Positions 28,901 through 40,831 of a DNA stretch of 64,000 nt are shown in pieces. The notes beneath the pieces are model-generated. The model searched no databases, was not told the DNA's origin, and saw only the letters and a program-made list of their open reading frames with translations. This stretch comes from Trichoplusia ni (lineage: Eukaryota; Arthropoda; Insecta; Lepidoptera; Noctuidae), in NCBI RefSeq assembly GCF_003590095.1, contig NC_039478.1, forward strand, positions 4,464,001 to 4,528,000, read 5' to 3'. Positions within the stretch are counted from its first letter, which is position 1, and every line of letters starts with the position of its first letter. The position numbers were made by a program, and so were the translations under genes.

Positions 28901-31900
28901 TATAAGCTTCTTCGTGCTGGCCGAAAACAATTTCAAAAGAAATTCATGCTTTAATAAAAAAGCAACAATTAAAAAAGTTAATATCAGAGACTATTAATAT
29001 TTCAGACACTAATAGGTATGCCATATGACAGGCTAGCGTCTACAAAGTTGTCATACTGCAATAAAAGTAGTGCCAATAAGAATTAAACCGATAAGCATAA
29101 TCAAACACGATCTATATTTTAAAGGCATATCGTCGTCCTCACACTAAAAATAATCTTGATAGTAATCCAGTCGTAATCGAGGAACCTTGTTCAGGGCACC
29201 TGCTGACTACAGCTGTTTATCGTAACTTGCCCATTGACTGTTAATTATCTTAATTACTGTAAGCCATCACTGATCGTAGGCACATACATAGGTACGTTGG
29301 AATACTCCTCAAAAGTGTATCAACAACTTATTGTTTTTGGTTGACTTGCGAATTGAGTTCATTTAGGTTTCAATTTAAGAATGATTCTGGAAACTACTTT
29401 GACATGGTTAAAACCTCTATGTACGGACGTGGTACTGATTCAAAATCTTAAGTTGCTCCACCAAATCATTGTTCCCTAATTTGGAACTTCTTGAAGCTCC
29501 CGTGCATTTTTGCCAATGACATTATCTCCAACCAATAATTACGAATAACTGAACTCCTTAAAATTCCGTTGTTTTCAAAAACATTTGTAGAAACTGATCT
29601 TTATCTACTGTCTTTTGAATTCTTATGTCAGACTTACACTTATTGCGACATTTAAAGTAAAACCTGCTTCGTTACCTGCAGAAGCTACTATTATCACGTG
29701 TTGTCAGATCTAGATATCAAGAAATGTTTAACGTAACTCTGCTCTTGACACAAAAAATAAAAGCAAGAAGAATATAAAATTTACTCGATCTTAAATATGT
29801 GCACTAATAGGAATGCCTTGTTTCATTTTTTTTAATCTTTCGGAAGAAACCTCACTGGAAAGTTGGAAACAACTTTAACCATTGCAAATATATTTTTGGA
29901 GAAATACTCTTTAAAAGACCCCCAGTCTTATTGATTTCCGTAAGGTTGAGTTGTGTTTCAGCTTTACTTCACTAAACTTGCTCGGCGATCATCCTATACC
30001 CCTCATAATATCTGTCTGGCTTTTTTAGATTACACGACAAACATCACTCGACCTAAAAACAATCTTAACTTAATCCAACCTTTTCCGTTTTTCCAGGTGG
30101 GTGGTAGTAGCAGGAGCATGGCGCGCCAGTGTCATGCGACCTCCTGCACCAGCAGCCGGAGCCAGGAATGACCGGCACTCGTCACTCCTGCAGCTGGCCG
30201 CGTGGGGAGTACCAGCAGCATTAGCCGCTGCTGTCCTCGTGACCAGGGATGTGGATGCTGATGAACTTACAGGTAGGTGTTTGCAGTGACAAACAATCGA
30301 AAGCTGTTGTGTTTTGAGTTCATTTTAATGCTAGCTGAACGAATCGGCTCAAAAGTAGACGCAATTTATATATTAGTGAACGCCGACTGCCAAATACTTA
30401 AGTAATCTTTTTCTGGAGGTATTTACCTCACTTTTAGAGTGGGGTTTTAGATTTGTGGAATGAAGAGACCCTTCCAAGCCATGTAGAGCGCTGTCTTGCT
30501 TTTATAACAGCTACGGTTGTAATAGACCGCAGTTCTCCTCTTCTATTAAGAGAGATACATTATCTGGCATATTCAATTTTGTACTTTTTTCCTCTAATAC
30601 CCTATAAGGAATAGCATCAAACATGTGTAGATACCTACTTACTATTTAAATTCACCAACTAAAGTCTGAATGCGACATTAATAATAAGGCGAAGCTAATT
30701 AAAACATCCATATCTAGTAGTAGATTGTTATACAAGCTGATACAAATGATGAAATAAAATTATGCACCGCTCCCGACATCCTTATACTAATTAATAAACG
30801 TACACATGGTATGTTCTCTGATGCAAGGGATCACCCCACGGCACGTTGACATTTTTTCCTCTACTCCAACAGTGTCCTTTTAATTGACATTTGGCATAAG
30901 AATTAATTATGTACGCACAAATACTACGAAAGTACACAAACACTATTTGTTAAGATCAAATCAATTAGTCATCACTAGGCCTCATTAGTAATCGTCACGT
31001 TAACTCTAAAAAGGTGACATGTCCTCCCAACATTTAACGAACGTTTGACACTTAATTAAGATATTTATAACAAGTTTACCGTTGTAACTAGAATATTAAT
31101 TTATGATTTACATTTTGTATGTATGGCCGGTGATCAGCGGTGTCCATCATGTTTTTACAACACCTCGTTTGGTGTTTCTCAGTAACTGGGTCTGCCAGCT
31201 ATGGTAGTTAGGGACCGGTCCGATAGTTAGCGACTCGTTCGTAAAGATCAGGCGATCGTGACAGAAGGGGAAAATATAATATCGAGTGCGTGTATCTAAG
31301 GACAAATGTCATCATCCTAAGAATGATATTTATATCCATTTTTTTTCTGGTTTCTTGTAAAGGACTCTTTTGTTTTGTTGGAACTAACTAAGGTCACTTT
31401 ACCTACCTTTAGTGTAAAAATTGTATGACAATGAAGTTTTATGACAATTATTGAAAATAAGACTTTTACGTGTATATATAAAAGTACCTTTATGGATTAA
31501 AAGGTTAAAAAAATAACTTTTGAAAAGTAAACATCAAGATATTTTCTTTTACAATTTTGCAGTATGACCAAAACTGTATATCAAATCATTTATTACCTGA
31601 CCATATCAAACGGTCGCTCGTTCTCTTGATGTAGCTCCCTTCGATTAGTCTTCTGTAAATGGTCATGGAACAAGTTCAACGTTTCTCAAGGAGGCTGCAC
31701 TACTAAAGGTGACCACGCCGTATTCGAAGTTATTTATTGGACTCATTCGATTTATCCTTCAAACGTTTACCAAACTAGATCTGATGGCATTTCTATATTT
31801 AAAACTTGCTTTTTCAATCAGACCTTTTTCTCTTCTTCCTTTTTCAAATAATTTTATGCTTATTCATCAATGTTTTTTTGAATAGTCACGGAAGATAGAA

Positions 31901-34651
31901 TTAGAAAAAAAAGCTTTCAAAAATTTACCTGCTTAGAAAACAACGCACAAATTTCGCATTAAAAGAATTCAAGGTCCATTGTTCTTGTATATCAATCAAT
32001 AAGTCCCAATAAAGGTCCGTGTCGAAACAACGCAAAAGCAAGAAACGTTCTTGTTTTATTAGTCCTTTCTTGTTTGATCGGCGGCATTTTTCAAAGCGAT
32101 TAAATCTGGTACGAGTGCGCGGGAGCACGTATTCATGCTGTAATGGTATTGAGTGGTTTGTATGGAAGTACCGGCTTATTGTAATGTTGTCGGTGTGCTA
32201 AACGACAATCTGACTCCCTCTGTGCCATTAGAGAATGCGTGGGCAATCTTCGAGCGCACGATAAGCGCCTTCTCTACTTATGTTTCTAATGTATTTGTAA
32301 ATCGTTAAGTAATTAAACACTAGATACGCTCTAACTTTCCGCTTCCCGTTTCATGTGGTAAAAGTCTACCGTCTTGGTAAACAGACTCTGTAAATGTGAT
32401 TTTAATGTAAAACAGTTATTCTTTACTTTAAAGAGACCGCTAGCTTAATCTAGTTGACCAAAACGGTCGCCTTTATAATTCATGTGCTGTATCGGTATCA
32501 GAAAATCCCAAGATTTGACGTCAAATCGTAAGATGTGCCGCATTTCGAGTTACTACAATGAGACCGCTTTCTACTGCGGCTTGTATTGTACACGTGTCCC
32601 CATTGCGGGTGAAACGTCATCACATTAGATAACCAGCGGCACATGAAACACTGAAAATGATACAGGAACAGTAGCTCCTCTTAGCGAACGCGGCGGTGTG
32701 CAGCATTATCAAAACCTCCTTATCACATAAGCTAGGGACGATTAATTTAAACGGACAAGCGAACATTTGAAAAACACCGCAATGATAAGGACGGCTAAAA
32801 ACTGTATTATCGTAGCCGGGAGCACGGTATTACTCGAATCATGACGTTAAGTTTGTGGTTTTTGCGTGATGTAAGGATGCGGCGCCGACAAAGACTTGTC
32901 TGAAAGCGGCGAGATCTTATAGAGTCGCTTCTAGTGCTTCTACTAAGTATCATGTTGTTAGTAAGGGCTCCGCGTCCTATTTTACATCGAAACTATTTTA
33001 TACATTGCAGTTTAGATATACCCTCGTACTTACCTACCTTCCTTTTTTAGAACTAAATAATTCTTTCAAAAATATTTTTCCAAGAAAGTTTTTATCGTTT
33101 GGAAAGGACAATGATCCAATCATCACTTATAGTTGAATTTATGAGGATGTATGAAAATATTTCACTGCCGCTGTATAAATAAACCTCACTGCACATAAAT
33201 CACTTGTGCCGTCCGACATGTCGGGAATAATAAATTCATGATCGGTAAAAACTGAAAAGGTTATTATATCAACTTTATAGCCTCAGTGGCAGCGTCGCGA
33301 TTGGAAACTATCGTATATATATTTTGAAAAAATAAATATGTTTTCACGTAAAGCTATATCGACGCGTCGTCAAAAGTTTTAGCCTTAGATCAAAAGTATA
33401 CTATGAAAACTAAACTTTATTCGATCCGTTTGACAACAACTTATAACACATAAATATTTTTTTTTATTCGTGGACATTATTTTTACATCTTTCGGTACTT
33501 ATCTGCAAAAACATCTATCTGATATACAGCTTCCTACGTTTGTCCGATATCTGTTTAACTTGGTCTTCGCATTTATTTTAAAATCCTCTTACATTTATTT
33601 TTATCGCCATTATGCGAAGTGCGAGCGAAGTGCCACGCGGCCCGTTTCTCAGGCATATTGCAGTTTCAATCATGCCACGAGTATTGTGCTTTTATTTTTA
33701 TTATTTCCATTCCACTTCCATTATGGCGGCCGAAAGAAATGCTCGACCATTATTCGAGCCGTTAAATACGACACCTTTCCTCCTCGCACGCTCGTATTTC
33801 AATTTTAAATCGGCCCTTTTAACCGCCTTATTAATGCAAGCCTTTTTTCTCGCTGTATGTTTGTGTAGGTGTTCGCATTGAGAGTAGCTTTAGTGGAAAT
33901 TGGAATGTTATTCACATCTATAAAGAGGACTCGACAAAAAGAATTCGGTATCCGCCAACCTTTACACCACTGCGATGTCGTTTGCTTATGGATTTTTTTT
34001 CCTTTTGTTACAGGGACATGCTTCGTGGGCAACCAATCTAGTAAGTCTTTACTGGCGTTGGTGATAATTCCCGAAGCCATCTGTCTGCTGCTGGGCTCCG
34101 TGTTCCTGTCTTCGGGCTTCCGAGCTGTTCTCCGAAGACCAGCTCCCGTGCCAGCCCCGTCCGTGCTCCTGAACTCGCCGCCGCAGCCGCATCAAGACCA
34201 AAGCGTGCTGAGGCTGGGGGCCTTCGCCGCTCTGTACGCCGTGCCATCAGCGTGTATACTCGCCACTTGGGTGTACGAATACGCGTGGCGTGACGAATGG
34301 CTCGCTGCTCCTGTTCCGTCCTCAGAACCTTCTACACATCCCAAACCAGCATTCTGGGTGTTTCTGTTCCGAATATTCGCGACTCAGATCCTGGGAGTCA
34401 TGGTGGCTGTTTGGATCGCTACTCCGCGGCTGAAGGCTCTGTGGAGGAGGATCGCAGGGCCCAGGAAGCCTCCTCTTGCTAAGTGTCCGTCGGGCCCGCC
34501 GCCGACGCCGCTCACTCTACACTGCTACGCGACGCACCCGCACACCCTGACGAGACATCCACACAAATACGCTACATACAGACCTCCACAAACACATTCG
34601 TATAGAAAGCCAAGACACTACCATTATTCAGCCGGTGAAACTATTCTCTGA
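1981..34651 (+). CDS. fz4: Frizzled-4 type Wnt receptor, three coding exons
   Basis: Seven-pass receptor for Wnt ligands at the plasma membrane. Coding exons are 1981-2891, 30097-30272 and 34014-34651; phases agree and give 574 residues. Residues 1-19 are a signal peptide. The cysteine-rich ligand domain starts at C26 and carries the FZD4 signatures YGCSSQLHLFLCSVYVPMC and NHEHMCMEGPG, with a sequon at N40. Hydrophobic segments follow from about residue 202. The exon 1/2 junction lies inside TM3 (SVW-WVVV) and the exon 2/3 junction inside DADELTG-TC, a frizzled hallmark. In place of the cytoplasmic KTxxxW motif there is RLKALW (501-506). The tail is basic, His- and Pro-rich, and ends ETIL, a class I PDZ ligand comparable to ETVV of vertebrate FZD4. 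The third intracellular loop is Pro-rich. The start is the first ATG with a signal peptide. The family call is secure; orthology to FZD4 rather than another frizzled is strong but not tested by a tree. Confidence 0.95.
8810..9010. promoter_or_regulatory. GC-rich island in Frizzled-4 intron 1, candidate cis-regulatory element
   Basis: About 200 bp clearly richer in G+C than the surrounding intron. It contains a 7-bp perfect stem (GTCCTGC/GCAGGAC, near 8865-8890) and a second hairpin CGGGC-TTCG-GCCCG near 8987-9000. No open frame fits it. An enhancer, an alternative first exon or a structured RNA are all possible; sequence alone does not decide. Confidence 0.25.
14847..14990 (-). repeat. degenerate Helitron-like repeat fragment
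   Basis: The string atcaaaatcggtcgagtg followed by a tgagtgaaagc and tttcgcatttt run resembles the 1175-1377 repeat in the same order, but is much diverged and lacks clean ends. Confidence 0.3.
20053..20110 (-). repeat. terminal fragment of a Helitron-like repeat
   Basis: CTAGCTTTTGCCTCCGACTT is the CTAG end and GC-rich subterminal part seen in the other copies, here cut off after about 50 bp. Confidence 0.35.
30273..34013 (+). other. Frizzled-4 intron 2 (3.7 kb), no gene seen
   Basis: Donor ACAG/GTAGGT, acceptor TTGTTACAG. The 112-codon frame at 33470-33808 and its overlapping partner at 33612-33881 have no recognisable domain and lie in AT-rich intron sequence. No repeat or RNA gene was recognised. 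Confidence 0.6.
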
Positions 34652-36785
34652 CGAGCATAATGGTACGCTTTATGTTTTCACCTACGTAAGTTCAAAGACA
34701 ATTTTGAGAGGATTGAACCTCTTTTGCATTTAATGTTTGTAAGTTGTTAGTATGTTAAACGAATGTTCAAGTGCCATTAGTTTTGTAGGTATTTGTCTAT
34801 TAGGTCATTGTGTTATGGTCATAATATTTATAAATGTGCTAAATTAAGTTGTGCATAATAAAATGACGCTAAGTGTGCTTAGGGTGCTTATGCTTATACC
34901 TATAGATTTTGTTCAATTTTTGCAATTTGCACCACGCATTGTCGACTACTGTGTTATCGACGTGCTTGATTTTTTGTATTCAAAAAGTGAAATCATTTTA
35001 TACTGTAAATAACTTTAAATAGTATACGGTTCATGGATTTGTAATTTATTAAGAGAAGAATATTCTTACATGATTTTGTCTGTCCGAGTGAATTGCCTTA
35101 AAATTACATTTAAGCATTTAGATATTTTTATTTGTACATATAATTTAGGCTAAAAATGTAAATAACATAATAACTGAAGTTGAATAATAATTGTAAATAC
35201 AAATGGGAAAAGTGAAGCGCACAATATTGCCTCATGTATTTATGGTATTTTAAGCTTTGATTTAGGCATTATTAAAGATAGGTAATAAAGAAACACGGAT
35301 TTATTTTAAATTATTTTCTACTCTGTAATTGATCATACATTACCTTTAGTTTGATCCTAAAGAAATAATATTTAATTGTTCTTATCCTGTATTAAATTTT
35401 TGTTCGTTTGAAATAATTTATTTTCAAACAACATTTTTTTTTGACATTTGTTTCTATTAAAACACTTTTTGTAACATCCGTCCAAAATAGTACTTTTTTT
35501 GTTTGTGATTCAAAAGAAAACTAAATAAACTAGATACAGCGAGAAAACCCACCTCCTTTTTTGCCAAAATATTTAATAACTAATGTAAATATTGACTGAA
35601 CATAATTTTTGTGAATATTAAATACCTAAGCATTATTTATGTAAGTAGTTAAGTATTTTTAAGAATTTCGTGGCTAACGAATACCTAGTTGAAGAAATAA
35701 ATTACTAAAATTAAATCATGTTTTTTTTTTATTGTTCTACGTACATTACCTATAATGTACCTATGGCTATCGATTACAGATCGGAATCACTACGCCAGCG
35801 ACGAAATTAAAAAAATACGATCCCTTAATATGTACATTAAAAGGCTCGGCTCTTAGAATATCTGGATTCAGTCTCTGTTGGTTGAAACTGAAACAAAAGA
35901 GCGCAAATAACATTAAATACTACAAGAGTTCTACTACCCAGTTATCCGGGCAACACGATATAATTTGGTAAGACTGGTTATGTTGGTTGGACATTCTAGC
36001 TTCCAAGTAAAAGTAACGACTGTCACATGTCGACATTTACAAACACGGAGGAACTCGCGTCTCATTGAAAAATTGATGGTCTCACATCCACGCCCACCAA
36101 ACTGGGATCAACGGATTTGTGCATCTGTGACTTAGCTACGAGATAACTGAAATAGTGTTACCTAAGTTTTTAGTTACTATATTATCTAGGTCGAATTCTT
36201 ATCAATTTAAATATAGCTTTTATATGTTAGCCTTTGAGTACTAGGATTTCGAAAAAAAACAGCAGTTTTTAATAATGCTCGATAAAAACGTTGTTACTTG
36301 GTCGGCATCAATGACTATAAAGGCATCAAAAATAAAGATATTTTAAATTAGAATCAATATTTGGAACTTTAATTTGTTTGAATTTGAGCATTTAATTTTC
36401 AAATTGAACTGAAAATGACACCGTATTATATTTTTTAGTATTGCAATATTTGTTGTCAAATTATAAGCTGATAGTTCTGGTAACATTTAGTGCTTTTTTT
36501 TAGTTTGACAATGACAGAGTAGGCTCTGTAACAATCACGTTCCATATCCACACTTAAACATATTTGATATTTCAGCATTCTGTTCTTTTCTCTCTTTGGA
36601 ATATAGGAATGGCGTATGTCTATCTCTTTCTGTAAGCTCCTAACGCAATCGTCTCATGTGACAGTGAGTGAGTAATAAACTACAATCAAGCAAGCTGAAT
36701 TTGATGCGTTGATTTTTTAAAGCTTTACCCAACGAACTTAGTTACAACATTTGTATGTGACATTGATTAAACAAGTATTTTTATA
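34652..36785. other. Frizzled-4 3' UTR and spacer before TFAM
   Basis: AATAAA hexamers at 34857-34862 and 35284-35289 on the + strand are the likely poly(A) signals of Frizzled-4. The rest is AT-rich with no coding frame or repeat that I recognise; its last few hundred bases should hold the TFAM promoter. Confidence 0.5.
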
Positions 36786-38684
36786 ATGTCCTCTTTTACT
36801 CAACTCTGTCGTTTGAGTAATTACTTTGTAGGGAGTTACAAAACAGTTCTACACGGAAGGTAAGTTGAGGTTATGACGCCAATGCTATTGTTTATTTTAG
36901 AAAGTGAAATAAAATGTCTATTTTTAACATTACAAGTGGGTATTAACCACAATTTTGTGTGCCTGATATTCCAAAGTATTGGGGTAACTATATTGGAAAT
37001 GACTATCCATATATTTTAAGTCCTAAATATGTTTTACAGAACGAATTGGGCAAGTCCGATACAAGTATGCAGCTATACGAGGAAATCTGCGGAGGAGAAG
37101 CTTGGCTTGGAGAAACCAAAGCGTCCATTGACACCATTCTTCAAGTTTATGACACAAATGAGGCCAGCACTCCTTGCCAAAAACCCAGGGATTTCATCCA
37201 AGGATGCGATTTCATGGACATCCAAGCACTGGCAACAGTTAGACATAGAGGTACAATAAAAAAGGCTCAGATCACAACCATCGAATTACAAATATTTCTA
37301 AACAAAACAATAACAATTATGTATTTCTATTACTTGCACTATACAACTTTCACTTTGACTACCTATAAAGAATTTATTATTATTTTATTGCAAGCATTTT
37401 TTGTCCTACTGCTGGGAAAACATCTCTCATCTCTTTACAACAAAAGCATAGAAAACTATTAAATTGATGTCTATAAAATTACTATTTTAATTTGAACTTA
37501 TTTCTTTCTATGCAGACTAAAAATCAAATGGCAAAGGAATATGAGAAAGACTTAGAAGATTACAAAAAGATTAAAGCCATGTATGAGTCTTCTTTAACAG
37601 ACAAACAGAAAGAAGATATAAAAAGGCTGAAAGAGGAAATGGCTATTGCCAAGGAAAAGAGGAAAACAAAAGCTGTAAGTAATTAACATAATATACCTTA
37701 TTATAATCTTCAGTTAGTTTAAAAATTCTGGTTTCGGTTAGTCAAACATTTTATAAAAAAAAAGTAAGACATAAATTGATGTGAAGACAAATGTTGATTG
37801 TATTGAATGAGTAGATTACAGCATTGGTTATGTGTTTCATGAGAAAATATCTGTCAGCATTTTATTGAAATGGGCATTTCATTTTAAAATGTGGGATCTT
37901 TTTCTATCTGTACTTTGTAGACTGTGGTGCTATGTTCTAAATTTAACCCATATCTTAGTTGCCAGTCAGAAAATGCTGCAAATTAGAATGAAATGGTTAT
38001 TTTTTTTTTGAAACTACATCATTCTTTTTGAGGTGGATACAAATAAGTGTGTATATTTATTATTTCTAGGAATACAAAGAGCTTGGACGTCCTAAAAAGC
38101 CTATGTCTTCATATTTTCTATTCACTCAATCTAGAAGTGAAGTATTTAAAGGCAAAGCTTTGAAAGAGTTCCAAGAAGAAATTAAGAAAGAATGGATTAA
38201 GTTACCTGCTAGTGAAAAAGTCAAGTTTGAAAAGCAAGCCAGTGATCTCATGGCAAAGTATAAGTAAGTATAATATTTTGTAAACCCCACATTATTATAG
38301 AAAGATTCTTTTTTAAATAGAAGACTTTTGATTTAAATAAAAGAAAATAAAGTCTGAATATGTACTACTATGTAATACTCTGCAGTCAGTATAAACAGTG
38401 TCTATCCAGCAAAAATACATCATGTGTAGTCTAACTAAGTCTTACCTTTATATTGAAAAAGTGAACAGCTATAAAGCAATAGTGTTTGTAGAAAACGCAT
38501 ACCAAGGCCATAATGATGTCGACGGAAAATCAATAAAATAAAACACACTAATATAAATTTTCTTGTAAATTCCAGGAAAGATCTAGAAGCATGGGAATTA
38601 AAAATGATATCAATAGGTCGCACAGACCTCGTTCGCAACAAACCTCTGCGAGAGAAAAAACCAAAGGCGGTAAAGAAACAATAG
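36786..38684 (+). CDS. TFAM: mitochondrial transcription factor A (two HMG boxes), five exons
   Basis: Packages mitochondrial DNA into nucleoids and bends promoter DNA for mitochondrial transcription. Exons 36786-36859, 37040-37250, 37516-37674, 38070-38263 and 38576-38684 join in phase to 248 residues, the usual TFAM size. The first 40 residues contain Lys/Arg, Ser and Cys but no acid, as in a mitochondrial targeting peptide. HMG box A covers about 49-118 (LGLEKPKRPLTPFFKFM), a charged linker follows (KEDIKRLKEEMAIAKEKRK), then box B from about 155 (LGRPKKPMSSYFLF) and a basic tail ending KPKAVKKQ. Exon 1 was chosen because its phase-2 AG/GTAAGT donor fits the 37040 acceptor; the ATG at 37029 lies in what is then an intron. 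The same frame stays open for 89 codons after the TAG (see findings). Family identity is strong; exon 1 is inferred from phase and splice sites. Confidence 0.92.
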
Positions 38685-38954
38685 GAACTCGGGTGCTCTG
38701 ACGAAACACTTGACTCAAGCCATTCTGACATTGTACAAAGTATTGATAAGCATACTTCCACTAGTCCAGACACATTCATCTCAAATAAAGAAACTAAAGT
38801 TCCTCCAAGTTGTGTAACATCAGAGGCAAGTCGTCAGAGCACGGGTGACGTAGGCCTTTCCGATAAGGCGTCGGTACCTCAGTCGGTACAATCTGACCAA
38901 CCTAAACAGAGTAAGAATATATTCAGTAGTATTAAAAACTTTTTTAATCGTTAA
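38685..38954 (+). other. open in-frame extension after the TFAM stop codon
   Basis: Directly after the TAG at 38682-38684 the TFAM frame runs on for 89 codons to TAA at 38952-38954. The predicted peptide is Ser-, Asp- and Lys-rich and ends in NIFSSIKNFFNR. It could be a leaky stop, an allelic or assembly nonsense change, an alternatively spliced tail or simply 3' UTR. Another forward frame is also open for about 47 codons here, so chance is not excluded. Confidence 0.4.
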
Positions 38955-39342
38955 GCTAGTTTCGTAGATCTTGATCACATTTTGTTTTCAGTTGTATTAT
39001 AGTGTCATTAAACAGTTTATTCTTATTTGGGTTTTTATTGAATTTTCTCACCTTCACTTGTTATATGTTATCCCATTCCCACATCATCTTGTTGATTTAA
39101 TAGTTTCTGGGTTGTTTTCCATCATATAAAATTTTTGACATCTATGTTGTCTGGTTCTCATTGTTTTTTGTATTAATCATTTAATGTGCCTAAAATTTGT
39201 GTTAAGACAATACGAAACAAAAACTAATCAATCCAATTTTATTTCAGCTGCTATTCAAGCTAAAAGGTAAAACAGTGTCAATTAAACAAGTAAACTGTTC
39301 ATAACCATTTTTTATTTCAAAGATGTTACAAAATATAATTAA

Positions 39343-39386
39343 AATAAATTTATATTTCTTTTATTTATAGTTGTTTGACCTTTATT
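39343..39386. promoter_or_regulatory. convergent poly(A) signals of TFAM (+) and the CAML gene (-)
   Basis: AATAAA on the + strand at 39343-39348 would serve TFAM. TTTATT at 39381-39386 is AATAAA on the minus strand and could serve the CAML/GET2 gene, giving it a 3' UTR of about 1.4 kb. The two genes are tail to tail and their ends would nearly meet or overlap. Confidence 0.4.
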
Positions 39387-40831
39387 TACAATATGGATTA
39401 AGCTGATACACTAAACTATTCACATGTTTCTTATGCAGAACATTAGCATAAGTTGATAACATTGATGTAGTCAACAAAATTTACTAATATTTTTAACATG
39501 CTCAAGTATCACAATTTTAAAGTAACGCGTGTTTCAGAAGGAAGACAATAATTAAACTATTAGTCAACAAGCATGGCAAAAGGTCATGAAACTGATTTTA
39601 AATGAGTTTCTGTCTAGCTGCAAATTTTTCGGAATTAAAAGGGGGTGCAATATTTAGGCCAGTCATACACTGACTGCTGCGATTGTCATTGAAATCCATA
39701 GTAGAGGTGATCGGGCGCAAGGTTGAGGTATTCATCTGTATCATTTCAGCTTATCTGACACAAGACAAGTGTCAACGTTTGTGGCCTGATCAAATTTGCT
39801 CATTACAAAAGCTCAAATTGGTTTGTGTATGGTCAGCTTTTCTTATACTATAGCAATGGAAATTAATTTAATCTTTGGTGTTACCATACCAGCTTAATTC
39901 CAAACTGTATTTGAAATACCTTTTCCATTACCATAAAACAATAACAAATCTTAGTAAATACAAAGGCTAATAGTAAAGTTGGGACAAAGTTTAGTAATTA
40001 TAAACATAGCTAAAATTTTGACTAAATAGGGTTCTTGCTGTCCAAAATCTTGTCATTTCAAGTGTTATTATTGTATATAATGCCTATTAAGTCTAAAGAG
40101 TAAGGCAGTGTAATAGTGAAAATGTTAAAAGTATTAAACAAATCAAAGGTATATTAATTAACAAACAAAAAGAATTATAAAAATAGATTCTACAAGTCAC
40201 AGACTGCCATACTAAGCGGTAAGTATACTTCATTTTATAATGATCAATATTGGGATATAGTAAATTTCAAGATTACATAGAATTCTCACAAATCCAGGCC
40301 GTAGCATTGGTTATACAGGCCGTTATAATTCATTAGGATTAATTGATATATCAAAATACTTTCCTATATAAATATAAGCCTGAAAATAGTTGACTAATTT
40401 GGCATGCTATTGGATAGTCCTTGCATTTGTGATTCCCTAAAACCTTAATGGAATAAATACAAATAAATGCAGAAAGAGAAATATCTTGTTGCACATGCTG
40501 AAATGATTGAGCTAAGATAAATATTATCATGAACATAACAATTTTCTTTATCTCATGCTATATACAAAATTGAGTCTAATTTAAAACTAAAAATGGCAAT
40601 ATGTGACTAAAACGCACACTTGTCACAACTTCTCACTTATGATAAAGGCACAAGCAATCATAACTATGGAACATGGTGGAGCATTTGAAAATTCAACTTG
40701 GCTGAATATAACAGATGATTTAAAAACTTAACAGTTTAACTTCAACATACCCCAAATTTTTCTAGCCAGCTATTGATAGATATTGCTCAGTCAATGTTAT
40801 GCCCTCAACTTAGGTGCAAATGAAGTCATTA
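39387..40831 (-). other. probable 3' UTR of the CAML/GET2 gene
   Basis: AT-rich stretch between the two converging genes with no supported coding exon. The 61-codon minus frame at 40351-40536 has no recognisable feature. No other element was recognised. Confidence 0.4.

Larger units (their letters stand above)
2892..30096 (+). other. Frizzled-4 intron 1 (27 kb), no gene seen
   Basis: The donor is TTTG/GTAAGT at 2892 and the acceptor TTCCAG ends at 30096. I checked the longer frames inside (for example 4196-4450, 5302-5625, 9755-10129, 24848-25240); none shows a known domain, a plausible splice partner or coding-like composition. The intron is mostly AT-rich unique sequence broken by CpG-richer islands (about 7230-7400, 8440-8590, 8810-9010, 9410-9540, 13580-13660, 19180-19330, 24840-25000, 26860-26990, 27260-27330). 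Long first introns of developmental receptors often hold enhancers, so these islands are the best regulatory candidates, but that is inference. Confidence 0.7.

Noticed and set aside
37029..37259. ATG at 37029 as TFAM start
   Set aside because: It sits just before a TTTTACAG acceptor, and an upstream exon (36786-36859) with a strong donor and matching phase supplies a better targeting peptide.
36959..37462. 167-codon + frame overlapping TFAM exon 2
   Set aside because: Out of frame with the HMG box and runs into intron sequence.
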